A DNA stretch of 64,000 nucleotides from positions 124,001 to 188,000 of the forward strand of contig CAVTEM010000002.1 of NCBI GenBank assembly GCA_963733845.1. The letters are read 5' to 3'. Position 1 is the first letter of the stretch. Every line of letters starts with the position of its first letter. Both the position numbers and the translations under genes were made by a program. Under the pieces are notes generated by a model that was given only the letters and a program-made list of their open reading frames with translations, ran no database searches and was not told where the DNA came from. Source of the DNA: DATFQE01 sp963733845 (GTDB lineage: Bacteria > Actinomycetota > Thermoleophilia > Gaiellales > Gaiellaceae). Below are positions 16,365-25,543 of the stretch, one piece after another.

Positions 16365-17209
16365 TGGAAGCCGTCCGCAGCTCGGACCTCCGCCTGTTGC
16401 GGCGCTGGGTCGTGGCGCGGCTGCTCTCCATCCGTCGCACGCCCCGGGCCGCGTTCTTCACGCTGATCTTCCCGCTGATCCTGCTCGTCCTGCTGAACTC
16501 GACGGGGAGCGGCGGCACCGTCGACGTGCCCGGAGGGAAGGTCGACTTCGCGCAGTACTTCACACCGTCGATCGGCGTGTACGCCCTCGCGGTGTCCTGC
16601 TATGTGGCTCCCATCTTCGGCCTGGCCACCGCCCGCGAGCTCGGCACGCTCAAGCGCGTTCGCGGGACGCCGCTCAGCCCCTGGATCTACGTGACCGCCT
16701 GGCTCGCCGCCACGATCCTGACGGGCCTCACCGCGACCACGCTCATGTTCGTCGTCTCGGTGCCCGCGTTCGGCGTCCACATCTACCCGCACCTGCTGCC
16801 GGCCGCGATCGTGACCGCCGTTCTCGGCGCGATCGCCCTCTGTGCGATCGGGCTCGCGGTCTCCACCTTCGTGCGCCGCGCCGACACCGCACCCGCGATC
16901 GCGAACCTGACCTTGTTCCCGCTGCTGTTCCTCTCGGGCGTGTTCTTCCCGCTCGAGGGTGCGCCCGGGTGGGTCGTCACGATCGCCCACGTCTTCCCGC
17001 TCTACCACATCGTCCAGGCCTTCACTGCGTGCTTCAGCCCGTACACGCAGGGCAGCGGCTTCGCGTTCGGCGACCTCGCGGAGATCGCCGCGTGGGGCGC
17101 CGCCGCCATGGTGGTCGCGATCCGCCGCTTCCGCTGGGAATCCGGTCCGCAGGAGGACGCGGCGGGCTGGAGGCTGTGGCGGCTTCGAGGCGCCCCCGAG
17201 CGAGTCTGA
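16364..17209 (+). CDS. ABC-2 type transporter permease
   Basis: 281 residues; the ATG shares TGATG with the ATPase stop. Six membrane segments are visible, including AFFTLIFPLILLVLLNS (about 29-45), VYALAVSCYVAPIFGLATA, TAWLAATILTGLTATTLMFV, AAIVTAVLGAIALCAIGLAV and NLTLFPLLFLSGVFFPLEGA, which carries the FLSGVFFP motif characteristic of ABC-2 permeases. It is the membrane half of the exporter encoded with the preceding ATPase. It converges on uvrB with 13 bases between stops. Confidence 0.9.
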   Translation: MEAVRSSDLRLLRRWVVARLLSIRRTPRAAFFTLIFPLILLVLLNSTGSGGTVDVPGGKVDFAQYFTPSIGVYALAVSCYVAPIFGLATARELGTLKRVRGTPLSPWIYVTAWLAATILTGLTATTLMFVVSVPAFGVHIYPHLLPAAIVTAVLGAIALCAIGLAVSTFVRRADTAPAIANLTLFPLLFLSGVFFPLEGAPGWVVTIAHVFPLYHIVQAFTACFSPYTQGSGFAFGDLAEIAAWGAAAMVVAIRRFRWESGPQEDAAGWRLWRLRGAPERV

Positions 17210-17222
17210 TCTCCCCCCGCGC

Positions 17223-19232
17223 TCAGGCGGGCGCCTGGGCCGCCGCGGCCGCGAGCTCCCGGCGCAACTCCTTGATCTCGTCGCGTAGCTTGGCCGCGTA
17301 CTCGAAGCGGAGCTCCTCGGCGGCGGCGAACATCTCCTCCTCGAGCGTCACCACCAGCTTCTCGAGCTCCTCGGTGCTCATGCCCTCCACCTCGGACTTC
17401 CCACGCCGCCGCTTCGTCGGAACCGTCGGCGACTCCAATGAGAGGAACTCCGCGATGTCGGAGACGCCCTTGACGATCGACTCGGGCGTGATCCCGTGCT
17501 CCTCGTTGTACGCGAGCTGGACGTCACGCCTCCGCTCGGTCTCGCTCATCGCCTCCGAGATCGCCTGCGTCACCTTGTCCGCGTAGAGCAGCACCCTGCC
17601 GTTGACGTTCCGCGCGGCGCGCCCGATCGTCTGGATCAGCGACGTCCGCCCGCGCAGGAAGCCCTCCTTGTCCGCGTCCAGCACCGCGACCAGCGAGACC
17701 TCGGGCAGGTCGAGCCCCTCCCGCAGGAGGTTCACGCCGACGAGCACGTCGTAGTCGCCGAGCCGCAGCTCGCGGATGATCTGGATGCGCTCGAGCGTGT
17801 CGATCTCCGAGTGCAGGTACCGCGCCTTGACCCCGGACTCGAGCAGGTAGTCGGTCAGGTCCTCGGCCATCTTCTTGGTCAGGGTCGTGACGAGCGTCCG
17901 CTCCCCCACTTCCTCGCGGCGGCGGATCTCGTTGAGCAGGTCGTCGATCTGGTTCTTCGTCGCGCGCAGCTCGACCTCCGGGTCGACGATCCCGGTCGGG
18001 CGCACGAGCTGCTCGGAGACGACGGACGAGCGGCGCAGCTCGAACGAGCCCGGCGTGGCCGATACGAACACGAGCTGAGGCACCTTGCCGAGGAACTCGT
18101 CGAAGCGCAGCGGCCGGTTGTCGAGGGCGGACGGCAGCCGGAACCCGTAGTCCACGAGCGTCTGCTTGCGCGAGCGGTCGCCCTCGTGCATGCCGCCGAT
18201 CTGCGGAACGGTCTGGTGCGACTCGTCCACGAAGACGACGAAGTCGTCGGGGAAGTAGTCCAGCAGCGTGAACGGGTGCGAGCCCGGCGGTCTGCCCTCG
18301 AGGATCCGCGAGTAGTTCTCGATCCCGTTGCAGAAGCCGAGCTCCTTCATCATCTCGAGGTCGTACTCCGTCCGCTGCCGCAGCCGGTGCGCCTCCAGCA
18401 GCTTGTTCTCGGACTCGAGTTCCCGCGCGCGCTGCTCCAGCTCGTGACGGATGTCCACCACGGCGCGCTCGATCGTCGGCCGCGACGTGACGTACTCGGT
18501 CGCCGGCCAGATCGCCAGGTTGTCGAGCCGGTCGAAGATCTCGCCGGTCAGCGGGTCGAAATGCGTGATCTGCTCGACCTCGTCGCCGAAGAACGAGATC
18601 CGATACGCCGTCTCGGTATTCGCCGGCTGGATCTCGACCACGTCGCCCTTGACCCGGAAACGGCCGCGCCCGAGCACGCTGTCGTTGCGGACGTACTGGT
18701 TGTCGATCAGGGTGCGCAGCGCCTCGTCCCGGTCCTGCTCGACGCCGACCTCGAGGATCAGCACGCGCCCGCGCCACTCCTCGGGCGAGCCGAGTCCGTA
18801 GATGCACGAGACCGAGGCGACCACCACCACGTCGCGCCGTGTGAACAGCGCCGAGGTCGCGTTCAGCCGCAGCCGCGAGATGTCGTCGTTCTGCGACGAG
18901 TCCTTCTCGATGTACAGGTCCGCCTGGGGCACGTACGCCTCGGGCTGGTAGTAGTCGTAGTAGGAGACGAAGTACTCGACCGAGTTCTCCGGGAAGAACT
19001 CGCGGAACTCGTTGCAGAGCTGCGCGGCGAGCGTCTTGTTGTGGGCGATCACGAGCGTCGGCTTCTGGATCTGCTCGATCACCCACGCCATCGTCGCCGT
19101 CTTGCCCGTTCCGGTCGCGCCCAGGAGCGTCTGATAGCGCTCCCCGCCGGACAGCGACTCGGACAGCTCGGCAATCGCCTTCGGCTGGTCTCCGGTCGGC
19201 TTGTACGCGCTCGATGTCTTGAACGGGCGCAT
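17223..19232 (-). CDS. uvrB: excinuclease ABC subunit UvrB
   Basis: 669 residues, normal length. Helicase motif I YQTLLGATGTGKTATMAWVI (about 33-52), the damage-binding beta-hairpin VEYFVSYYDYYQPEAYVP (about 89-106), motif II VVFVDESHQTVPQ, and motifs V/VI LLREGLDLPEVSLVA and SLIQTIGRAARNVNGR are present. A C-terminal UVR domain (FAAAEELRFEYAAKLRDEIK) contacts UvrC. It delivers damaged DNA from UvrA to UvrC in nucleotide-excision repair. Only 20 bases separate its ATG from that of the divergent DUF1360 gene, and a TAGGCT -10 lies 8 bases before the start. Confidence 0.97.
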   Translation of the reverse strand: MRPFKTSSAYKPTGDQPKAIAELSESLSGGERYQTLLGATGTGKTATMAWVIEQIQKPTLVIAHNKTLAAQLCNEFREFFPENSVEYFVSYYDYYQPEAYVPQADLYIEKDSSQNDDISRLRLNATSALFTRRDVVVVASVSCIYGLGSPEEWRGRVLILEVGVEQDRDEALRTLIDNQYVRNDSVLGRGRFRVKGDVVEIQPANTETAYRISFFGDEVEQITHFDPLTGEIFDRLDNLAIWPATEYVTSRPTIERAVVDIRHELEQRARELESENKLLEAHRLRQRTEYDLEMMKELGFCNGIENYSRILEGRPPGSHPFTLLDYFPDDFVVFVDESHQTVPQIGGMHEGDRSRKQTLVDYGFRLPSALDNRPLRFDEFLGKVPQLVFVSATPGSFELRRSSVVSEQLVRPTGIVDPEVELRATKNQIDDLLNEIRRREEVGERTLVTTLTKKMAEDLTDYLLESGVKARYLHSEIDTLERIQIIRELRLGDYDVLVGVNLLREGLDLPEVSLVAVLDADKEGFLRGRTSLIQTIGRAARNVNGRVLLYADKVTQAISEAMSETERRRDVQLAYNEEHGITPESIVKGVSDIAEFLSLESPTVPTKRRRGKSEVEGMSTEELEKLVVTLEEEMFAAAEELRFEYAAKLRDEIKELRRELAAAAAQAPA

Positions 19233-19240
19233 TCCGGGGA

Positions 19241-19246
19241 AGCCTA
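19241..19246 (-). promoter_or_regulatory. -10 element of uvrB (leaderless type)
   Basis: TAGGCT on the minus strand ends 8 bases before the uvrB ATG, which would place transcription initiation at or next to the start codon. The 20-base divergent gap leaves no space for a conventional leader. Confidence 0.45.
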
Positions 19247-19252
19247 GCCAGG

Positions 19253-19705
19253 ATGTCAGCCGCGCCAGACCAGCCTCCGTACGGCAGCTACGCCGCGATC
19301 GCCGCCCTGTTCCTGGGCGGGATCGCGGCAGTCGCGACCAGCTCGCGGCGGGCGCCCGCGGGCACCGCGCTGGACTTCGTCGCGCTGTCGGCCGCCACCT
19401 TCAAGGCCTCGCGCACGCTCTCGCGCGAGCGGGTCGCCAGCTTCGTGCGCGAGCCCTTCGTCGAGGGCGAGGACGAGCGGCCCGCGGGCGAAGGACTGCA
19501 GCGGGCGCTCGGCGAGCTCGTCACGTGCCCGCGCTGCGTCGGCGCCTGGACGGCCGCCGGTCTCGCCTCGAGCCAGATGCTGGCGCCGCGGTTCGGCCGC
19601 CTGCTCACGTGGTCGCTCGGAGCGGCCGGCGCGAACGACTTCCTCCAAGCGGCCTTCCGGGCCCTCTGCGCCAAGGCGAACGAGCTCGAGGAGGACAACT
19701 CCTAG
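19253..19705 (+). CDS. DUF1360 domain-containing membrane protein
   Basis: 150 residues. One hydrophobic segment near residues 12-30 (AAIAALFLGGIAAVATS), then the DUF1360 core: DFVALSAATFKASRTLSRER, SFVREPFVEGE, and LVTCPRCVGAWTAAGL with the paired cysteines of the family C-x-x-C. A second hydrophobic stretch follows. The family occurs in Firmicutes and Actinobacteria, often near sporulation or envelope genes, and has no biochemical function assigned. It is divergent from uvrB; its own stop codon lies within the -10 of the cyclase gene downstream. Confidence 0.88.
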   Translation: MSAAPDQPPYGSYAAIAALFLGGIAAVATSSRRAPAGTALDFVALSAATFKASRTLSRERVASFVREPFVEGEDERPAGEGLQRALGELVTCPRCVGAWTAAGLASSQMLAPRFGRLLTWSLGAAGANDFLQAAFRALCAKANELEEDNS

Positions 19706-19708
19706 AGT
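19703..19708 (+). promoter_or_regulatory. -10 element of the cyclase-ATPase gene (leaderless type)
   Basis: TAGAGT ends 6 bases before GTG 19715, the spacing expected if transcription starts at the start codon. The TAG of this hexamer is also the stop codon of the preceding DUF1360 gene. Confidence 0.5.
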
Positions 19709-19714
19709 CTCGGG

Positions 19715-22700
19715 GTGCCGATCTGCCCGAGCTGTGGTCAGGAGAACCCCGACGGCTTCCGCTTCTGCGGCAATTGTCGGGCCGCGCTCGTCGCGCCCGC
19801 GCCCGCCCGCGAGAGCCGTAAGACGGTGACGATCGTCTTCTCGGACGTGTCCGGCTCGACCGCGCTCGGCGAGCGGCTCGACCCCGAGGCGACCCGGCGG
19901 CTGATGCGGCGCTACTACGAGGCCATGGCCGCCGCGATCGAACGGCACGGCGGCACGGTCGAGAAGTACATCGGCGACGCGGTCATGGCCGTGTTCGGGA
20001 TTCCGACGCTGCACGAGGACGACGCGCTCCGTGCCGTGCGCGCCGCCGTCGACATGCGCGAGGCGCTCTCCGGCCTGAACGACGAGCTCGAGCGCGACTT
20101 CGGCGTGCGGATCGAGGCCCGCACCGGTGTGAACACCGGTGAGGTCGTCGCCGGCGAAGGACAGACGCTCGCCCTCGGCGACGCCGTCAACACGGCCGCG
20201 CGGCTAGAGCAGGCGGCTGCGCCCGGGGAGATCCTGCTCGGCGACTCGACGTTCCGGCTCGTGCGCGACGCGGTGCGCGCCGAAGGGGCCCCGCCCGTGG
20301 AGGCGAAAGGCAAGACCGACCCCGTCACGGCGCACCGCCTGCTGGAGGTCGTCGCCGGCGCCGAGGCCTTCACGCGCCGCCTGGACGCGCCGATGATCGG
20401 CCGCGAGAACGAGCTCTCGCAGCTCTCGCAGGCGTTCGAGCGAGCCGTTCGGGAGCAGACGCCGTACCTCTTCACGATCCTCGGCTCGGCCGGGATTGGG
20501 AAGTCGCGCCTGGTGCTGGAGTTCCTAGACCGCGCCGACGGCGAGGCGACGATCCTGCTCGGCCGCTGCCTGCCCTACGGCGAAGGCATCACGTACTGGC
20601 CGCTGATGGAGGTCCTGCGGCGGTTCGACGACCCTGAAGCCGAAGAGCTGCTCGACCGGATCACGCGCGAGGGCGCGGGCGTCGCCGAGGAGATCGCCTG
20701 GGCGACCCGGACGCTGCTGGAACGCACTGCGCGCGAGCGTCCGCTCGTGGTCGTGCTCGACGACCTGCACTGGGCCGAGCCGACCTTCCTCGACCTCATA
20801 GAGCACGTCGCCGACTGGTCGCGCGAGGCGCCGATTCTCTTGCTCACCGTCGCGCGACCCGAGCTGCTCGACGCCCGGCCCACCTGGGCCGGGGGCAAGC
20901 TCAACGCGACGTCGATCCTCCTCGAGTCGCTTTCCGAGACGGAATCGGAGCGTCTGATCGACGCGCTCCTGTCGCGTCGCCACTTCACGCCGGCGGTGAG
21001 GCGCCGCGTCGTCGAGGCCGCGGAGGGGAACCCACTCTTCGTCGAGCAGATGGTTGCCATGGCGGCCGAGGACGGCCGGAACGGCGAGACCACCGTCCCG
21101 CCCACGATCCAGGCGCTGCTGGCGGCGCGGCTCGAGCGCCTCCCGCAGGCGGAGCGCGCGGCGGTCGAGCGCGCGTCGGTCGTGGGCAAGGAGTTCACCC
21201 TCGCCGAGGTGCGCGATCTGTCTCCGGCGGACGAGCGGCCGGCCGCCGCCGACCACGTGCTCGCGCTCGTGCGCAAGGAGCTCGTGCGTCCCTCCCGTGC
21301 CGTGGAGGGCGCCGATGTCTTCCGCTTCCGGCACCTGTTGATCCGCGACGCGGCCTACGAGTCGATGCCGAAGGAGACACGCATCGAGCTCCACGAACGG
21401 TACGCCGACCAGCTCGACGAGCGCTGGAGCGCCGAGGCGGGCGAGTTCGACGAGATCGTGGGGTACCACCTCGAACAGGCGTACCGGTACAGAACCGAGC
21501 TTGGAGCGCTCCAGGAGAGCGGCACGACCCTCGGGCGGCGCGCGGCAGAGCGGCTCGCGGCGGCGGGCCAGCGCGCCCTGAGTCGTGGCGACCTCCACGC
21601 CGCGACGAAGTTGCTCGAGCGTGCAGTCGCGCTCCTCGACCGGGAGGACCCACGTCAAGCAGAGCTGGTCTGCGACCTCTCGATCGCGATGCGAGACCAG
21701 GGGCGCTTCGAGGAGGCCGACGCCGCTCTTACAGGCGTCGTCGACCGCAGCGAGGCCGACCCGGCGGTGCGGGCGCGGGCGGAGCTGCTTCGCACGCACC
21801 TGCGGACGATGAGGGGAGGCTCGCAGGCGAGTGCGCTGCAGAACGCGGAGCGCCTCACTGCGCTCCTGCAGGACCGCGGCGCGGAGCGCGAGCTCGGGGA
21901 GGCGTACATGCTGCTCGGGATCCTCCGCACCTGGCGCGGAACTGCGCGCGCGGGGCAACAGGCCTACGACCGCGCGGTGGAGCTGGCGAAGCGCTCGGGA
22001 AATGCACGCGTGCTCGCGCAGACCCACTGGTGGCGGCTGGGGAACGCGCTCTGGGGGCCGACGACGGTCGACGACGGGCTCGAGCTCTGCCGTCTGACCC
22101 GAGAAGCGACCGAAAGCCGTGCGACCGCCGCCGCCGTGACGCACATGGAGGGTGCGTTCCTGATCCTGCGGGAGAACGTCTCGAGAGCAACGCTCGACCG
22201 CGTCGCCGAAGCGGGCGCCGTCCTCGAAGAGCTCGGCCAGGTGGTGTCCCGCCAGTCGGCGCGCATGAACGTCGCCTATCCCCTCCTTTACACCGGCGAG
22301 CCCGGCCGTGCCGAAGAGCAGCTGCGAATCGCCAACGAGGGCCTGCGGAAGGTCGACGAGAGAGGCTTCCTCTCGACGATCAGCGCGCTCCTGGCGCTCG
22401 CGCTCTGCGCGCAGGGCCGGTACGAGGAGGCCGAGCCCTTCTCGCGCGAGAGCGAGGAGATCGGCGCGCCCGACGACCTGACGACCCAGTCGTCGTGGCG
22501 CGCGGCCCGCGCGCAAATCCTCGCCGCGCGGGGCGAGGCGGATGCCGCGATCGCCATCGGCCGGGAGGGCGTCGCCCTCATCGATTCGACCGACATGACG
22601 ACCGACCGCACGACCGCGCACGTAGGACTCGGCTCTGCGTTCGCCATCCTCGGCCGCCGCGACGAGGCCCGCGCGTCGTTCGAGCGGGCGGCCGAGCTGC

Positions 22701-22762
22701 TCTCCGCGAAAGGCGCTCTCGGCGCCGTGGCCTACGTGCGGCGCCTAATAGCCGAGCTCTGA
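19715..22762 (+). CDS. class III adenylate/guanylate cyclase fused to AAA ATPase and TPR-like repeats
   Basis: 1015 residues. It starts with a zinc ribbon (CPSCGQENPDGFRFCGNC). The class III cyclase domain (about 32-205) has both metal aspartates: VFSDVSGSTALGERL and YIGDAVMAVFGIP. A large ATPase module (about 225-560) shows Walker A ILGSAGIGKSRLVLEFL and Walker B LVVVLDDLHWAEPTFLDL, plus EGNPLFVEQMVAMA typical of the MalT/LAL-like STAND group. The rest is helical TPR-like repeat (RGDLHAATKLLERAVALLD, AGQQAYDRAVELAKRSG). It probably makes a cyclic nucleotide under control of a ligand sensed by the repeat region. The 3' end overlaps the convergent transglycosylase by 18 bases. Confidence 0.88.
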   Translation: MPICPSCGQENPDGFRFCGNCRAALVAPAPARESRKTVTIVFSDVSGSTALGERLDPEATRRLMRRYYEAMAAAIERHGGTVEKYIGDAVMAVFGIPTLHEDDALRAVRAAVDMREALSGLNDELERDFGVRIEARTGVNTGEVVAGEGQTLALGDAVNTAARLEQAAAPGEILLGDSTFRLVRDAVRAEGAPPVEAKGKTDPVTAHRLLEVVAGAEAFTRRLDAPMIGRENELSQLSQAFERAVREQTPYLFTILGSAGIGKSRLVLEFLDRADGEATILLGRCLPYGEGITYWPLMEVLRRFDDPEAEELLDRITREGAGVAEEIAWATRTLLERTARERPLVVVLDDLHWAEPTFLDLIEHVADWSREAPILLLTVARPELLDARPTWAGGKLNATSILLESLSETESERLIDALLSRRHFTPAVRRRVVEAAEGNPLFVEQMVAMAAEDGRNGETTVPPTIQALLAARLERLPQAERAAVERASVVGKEFTLAEVRDLSPADERPAAADHVLALVRKELVRPSRAVEGADVFRFRHLLIRDAAYESMPKETRIELHERYADQLDERWSAEAGEFDEIVGYHLEQAYRYRTELGALQESGTTLGRRAAERLAAAGQRALSRGDLHAATKLLERAVALLDREDPRQAELVCDLSIAMRDQGRFEEADAALTGVVDRSEADPAVRARAELLRTHLRTMRGGSQASALQNAERLTALLQDRGAERELGEAYMLLGILRTWRGTARAGQQAYDRAVELAKRSGNARVLAQTHWWRLGNALWGPTTVDDGLELCRLTREATESRATAAAVTHMEGAFLILRENVSRATLDRVAEAGAVLEELGQVVSRQSARMNVAYPLLYTGEPGRAEEQLRIANEGLRKVDERGFLSTISALLALALCAQGRYEEAEPFSRESEEIGAPDDLTTQSSWRAARAQILAARGEADAAIAIGREGVALIDSTDMTTDRTTAHVGLGSAFAILGRRDEARASFERAAELLSAKGALGAVAYVRRLIAEL

Positions 22763-23290
22763 CGCGTAGGCGTCGCGGTAGATCCCCTTCAGCTCCCGGA
22801 CGCGGTCGACGTAGTGGCGCGTCTCGGCGAACGCGATCCCCTTGCCCTCCTGACGCCAGCTGTCGACGTTGCCCTGGCCCGCGTTGAACGCCGCGAGCGC
22901 GAGCTCCTCGTCGTCGTACTTGTCGAGCAGGTGGCGCAGGTACCAGGAGCCGTAGCGCACGTTGATCTCCGGGTTCGTCAGGTCCTCCACGCGGAAGGCC
23001 GAACCGCCGGTACGCAGCGCGATCCCGCGCGCGGTCTCCGGGCGGAGCTGCATCAGGCCCACGGCGCCTGCGTCGGAACGGGCCTCAGCATCGAACTTCG
23101 ACTCCTGGTAGATCACCGCCGCCAGGAGGTCGGGCTCGAGGCGATAGTTCTCCGCGTGCCCGCGGACGATCGACTCGTAGGCGAGCGGATACCGCAGCCG
23201 GTGGTACCAGCTCGGCTCCGCGGCCTGCACGTACAGGACCAGCCCGGCGAGCACGCCGAGCAGCGCGGTCAGGGTCAGCACCTTCTTCAC
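22745..23290 (-). CDS. lytic transglycosylase (SLT/goose-lysozyme-like)
   Basis: 181 residues from GTG 23290, overlapping the coaE stop. A signal anchor (LTLTALLGVLAGLVLYV) leads directly to the SLT domain. The catalytic Glu is in AAVIYQESKFDAEARSDAGA, followed by AVGLMQLRPETARGIA, INVRYGSWYLRHLLDKY and LALAAFNAGQGNVDSW. All family motifs (ES, GLMQ, AYNAG-type) are present. It should cleave peptidoglycan between MurNAc and GlcNAc outside the membrane. It sits at the end of the rpsA-coaE run, and its last codons overlap the convergent cyclase gene. Confidence 0.92.
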   Translation of the reverse strand: MKKVLTLTALLGVLAGLVLYVQAAEPSWYHRLRYPLAYESIVRGHAENYRLEPDLLAAVIYQESKFDAEARSDAGAVGLMQLRPETARGIALRTGGSAFRVEDLTNPEINVRYGSWYLRHLLDKYDDEELALAAFNAGQGNVDSWRQEGKGIAFAETRHYVDRVRELKGIYRDAYASELGY

Positions 23291-23880
23291 GCCGGAGACT
23301 TGAGCTCGTCGAGCACCGACGCGACGAAGGCCTCGAGCTTCCTCCGCGAGCCGTCGTTCACGTACGCGTAATCCGCCCGCCGTACCTTCTCCTCGTCGTC
23401 GATCAACCTTCCGCTCCGCTGGGTGAGAGAGATCTTCGTCCTGCGACGGCGCACCTCCTCCGGAGCGGTGATGACGACGACCGCGTCGAACCGGTCCTCC
23501 GAGCCGGCCTCATACAGCAACGGCACCTCGGTCACGCATACCTCGGGCGGGTCGTCCAGCCGGCCGAGCTGCTCGCGCCAGATCAGGTACTCCCGCGAGA
23601 CGAGCGGATGGAGAAGCGCTTCGAGCCAGTGGAGTTGCTCGTGGTCGGCGAAGACCACCTCCGCCACGCGCGTGCGGTCGATCTCGCCCTCGTCGTCCAG
23701 CACGCCCTCGCCGAGCCGCTCCACGATCGCACGCTTCACGTCCTCGTCGGTGCGCAGGAGGTGGTGCACGATCTCGTCGCTGGAGACCGTCGCTGCGCCG
23801 AGACGCGCGAAAGCGTTCAGGGCCTCGGTCTTCCCCGCGCCGATTCCCCCGGTGATCGCGACCGCGACCGGTCGCTGCAA
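23287..23880 (-). CDS. coaE: dephospho-CoA kinase
   Basis: 197 residues from TTG 23880, one base after the rpsA stop. The P-loop VAITGGIGAGKTEALNAF opens the protein. ATVSSDEIVHHLLRTDEDV, LLHPLVSREYLIWR and VTEVPLLYEAGSEDRFDAVV (substrate lid and Walker-B-like region) follow, then EEVRRRRTKISLTQRSG. It carries out the last step of coenzyme A synthesis, phosphorylating the 3'-OH of dephospho-CoA. rpsA and coaE appear as one continuous reading frame here only because of a frame break near the end of rpsA; corrected, they are two genes. Confidence 0.92.
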   Translation of the reverse strand: MQRPVAVAITGGIGAGKTEALNAFARLGAATVSSDEIVHHLLRTDEDVKRAIVERLGEGVLDDEGEIDRTRVAEVVFADHEQLHWLEALLHPLVSREYLIWREQLGRLDDPPEVCVTEVPLLYEAGSEDRFDAVVVITAPEEVRRRRTKISLTQRSGRLIDDEEKVRRADYAYVNDGSRRKLEAFVASVLDELKSPA

Positions 23881-23881
23881 G

Positions 23882-25470
23882 CTACGAGGGCTGGTCGGTT
23901 TCTTCTTCGGCCGGCGCCGCTTCGGCCTCGGCCGCAGGCTCGGCCTCGGCGACCGGCTCGGGACCAGGGTCGGCCTCCGCAACAGGCTCGGCCTCAGCGA
24001 CCGGCTCTGCTTCCGCCTCGGCCAGGCGGGCTCGGGGTCGGCCACGGTCTCGGGCTCGGCCTCAGCGACCGGCTCTGCTTCCGCCTCGGCCACGGGCTCG
24101 GGGTCGGCGACGGGCTCGGGGTCGGCTACGAGCTCGGGCGCTGCCTCGGCCGACGGCTCGGGCTCGGCTTCTTCGGCGGGCTCCTCGACAACCTCGGGCA
24201 CCACCTCGAGCGAGCCTTCGGCGATCGCGGCCTCGTCGGTGACCTCGACGTCTTCCGTCTCGGCGGGCCGTGCAGGCTCGTTGCCGAAGACGTCCTCGGA
24301 CAGGTCGAGGTTCGCGGCGAGCGGGGCCCCGTCGGCGCGCGGCTGCACGGCCTCGCCCTCCTCGACCCGCTTGAGCGAGAGCGAGAGGCGGCGGCGGTCG
24401 GCGTCGATCTCGATCACCTTGACGTTGACGACGTCGCCCTGCGAGACGACCTCGCGCGGGTTCTCGACGTGGTGCTGCGCGAGCTCGGAGATGTGCACGA
24501 GGCCCTCGACGCCCGGCAGGATCTCGACGAAGGCGCCGAACGTGACGACCTTCGTGACCCGGCCCTCGACCACGTTGCCCTCGCCGTAGGCCTCGACGAC
24601 CTGCTGCCACGGGTCGCTCTGGGTCTGCTTCAGCCCGAGCGAGATCCGCTGGCGGTCGCGGTCGATGTCGAGCACCTTGACCTTGACCTCCTGCCCGATC
24701 TCGAGCACCTCGGAGGGGTGGTTGACGTGGCGCCACGAAAGCTCGGAGATGTGGATGAGGCCGTCCATCCCGTCGAGGTCGACGAAGGCGCCGAAGTCGA
24801 CGATGTTGGAGATCTGCCCGTCGACGACGTCGCCGGGGTTGAGCCGGTCGAGGATCGCCTGGCGCATCTCCTTGCGCTCGTCCTCGAGCACCGCGCGCCT
24901 CGAGAGGACGACGTTGTTGCGCGAGCGGTTGAGCTCGATCACCTTGGCGCGCAGCTCCTTGCCGAGGAACTCGTCCAGGTCGTGCACGCGGCGGATATCG
25001 ACGAGCGACGCAGGCAGGAAGCCGCGCACGCCCAGGTCGAGGATCAGTCCGCCCTTGACGACCTCGATCACCTTGCCGACGATCGGTTCGCCGGTCTCGG
25101 CCTTGGTCTCGATCGTCTTCCAGGCGAGCTCGAAGCGTGCGCGCTTCTTCGAGAGGATCAGGCGCCCTTCGGCGTCCTCCTTCGTGAGCACGAGCGCGTC
25201 GATCTCGTCGCCGAGCCCGACCTCGTCGGCCGGGTTGACCGAGCGGCGGATCGAGAGCTCAGAGACAGGGATGACGCCCTCCGACTTGTAGCCGATGTCG
25301 ACCAGCACCTCGTCCTTGTCGACGCGCACGACGGTGCCGTGCACGACCTCCCCCTCGTTGATGGTCGGGAAGGTGGCGTCGTAGTCGGGAACCAGGTCGC
25401 CCTCGGGGGTCGTCGTCCAGACGCCCTCCTCGAGCTGCGGGTCGGTTCGGTCCACGGTGTCGGGTGCCAT
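23882..25470 (-). CDS. rpsA: 30S ribosomal protein S1, one frame break in its acidic tail
   Basis: About 530 residues after correction. Four S1 RNA-binding repeats are visible, beginning near GEVVHGTVVRVDKDEVLVDI, GEPIVGKVIEVVKGGLILDL, GDVVDGQISNIVDFGAFVDL and GNVVEGRVTKVVTFGAFVEI. The C-terminal 130 residues are an Ala/Glu/Pro/Val repeat tail (AEPEPVAEAE-like units). A single-base error near 24028 throws the tail into a basic frame (KQSRSLRPSLLRR). The neighbouring frame continues the acidic repeat and ends APAEEETDQPS at the TAG at 23882. A TATACT -10 lies 12 bases before the ATG. Confidence 0.93.
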
Positions 25471-25482
25471 CGGCAGGCGGCC

Positions 25483-25488
25483 AGTATA
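25483..25488 (-). promoter_or_regulatory. -10 element of rpsA
   Basis: TATACT on the minus strand is a near-consensus -10, 12 bases before ATG 25470, giving a leader of only about 5 bases. A strong hairpin for the upstream nuclease gene immediately precedes it, so rpsA-coaE starts its own transcript. Confidence 0.55.
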
Positions 25489-25500
25489 GCCAGGGAAAAC

Positions 25501-25528
25501 GAAGGGCCTGCCACGCGGCAGGCCCTTC
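25501..25528 (-). terminator. intrinsic terminator of the extracellular nuclease gene
   Basis: Perfect 12-base arms, GAAGGGCCTGCC and GGCAGGCCCTTC, around a 4-base loop. In the minus direction they are followed by GTTTTCCC. It lies 15 bases past the nuclease stop. This is the clearest intrinsic terminator in the window. Confidence 0.85.
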
Positions 25529-25543
25529 GCTCAGAGGTGTTCC

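Noticed and set aside
17496..19247. A long plus-strand open frame (583 codons) opposite uvrB
   Set aside because: It is the antisense shadow of a clear uvrB; it is Arg/Val/Glu-rich with no family features, typical of GC-rich antisense frames.
19715..23290. Cyclase-ATPase beside a lytic enzyme as a CBASS/Pycsar-like defence system
   Set aside because: The cyclase is a class III LAL-type regulator, the transglycosylase has a standard secretion signal and belongs to the rpsA-coaE run, and there is no cyclic-nucleotide-gated effector.
23890..24170. Tandem-repeat DNA resembling a short repeat array
   Set aside because: It encodes the Ala/Glu/Pro/Val-rich tail of ribosomal protein S1; there are no unique spacers, so it is not CRISPR.
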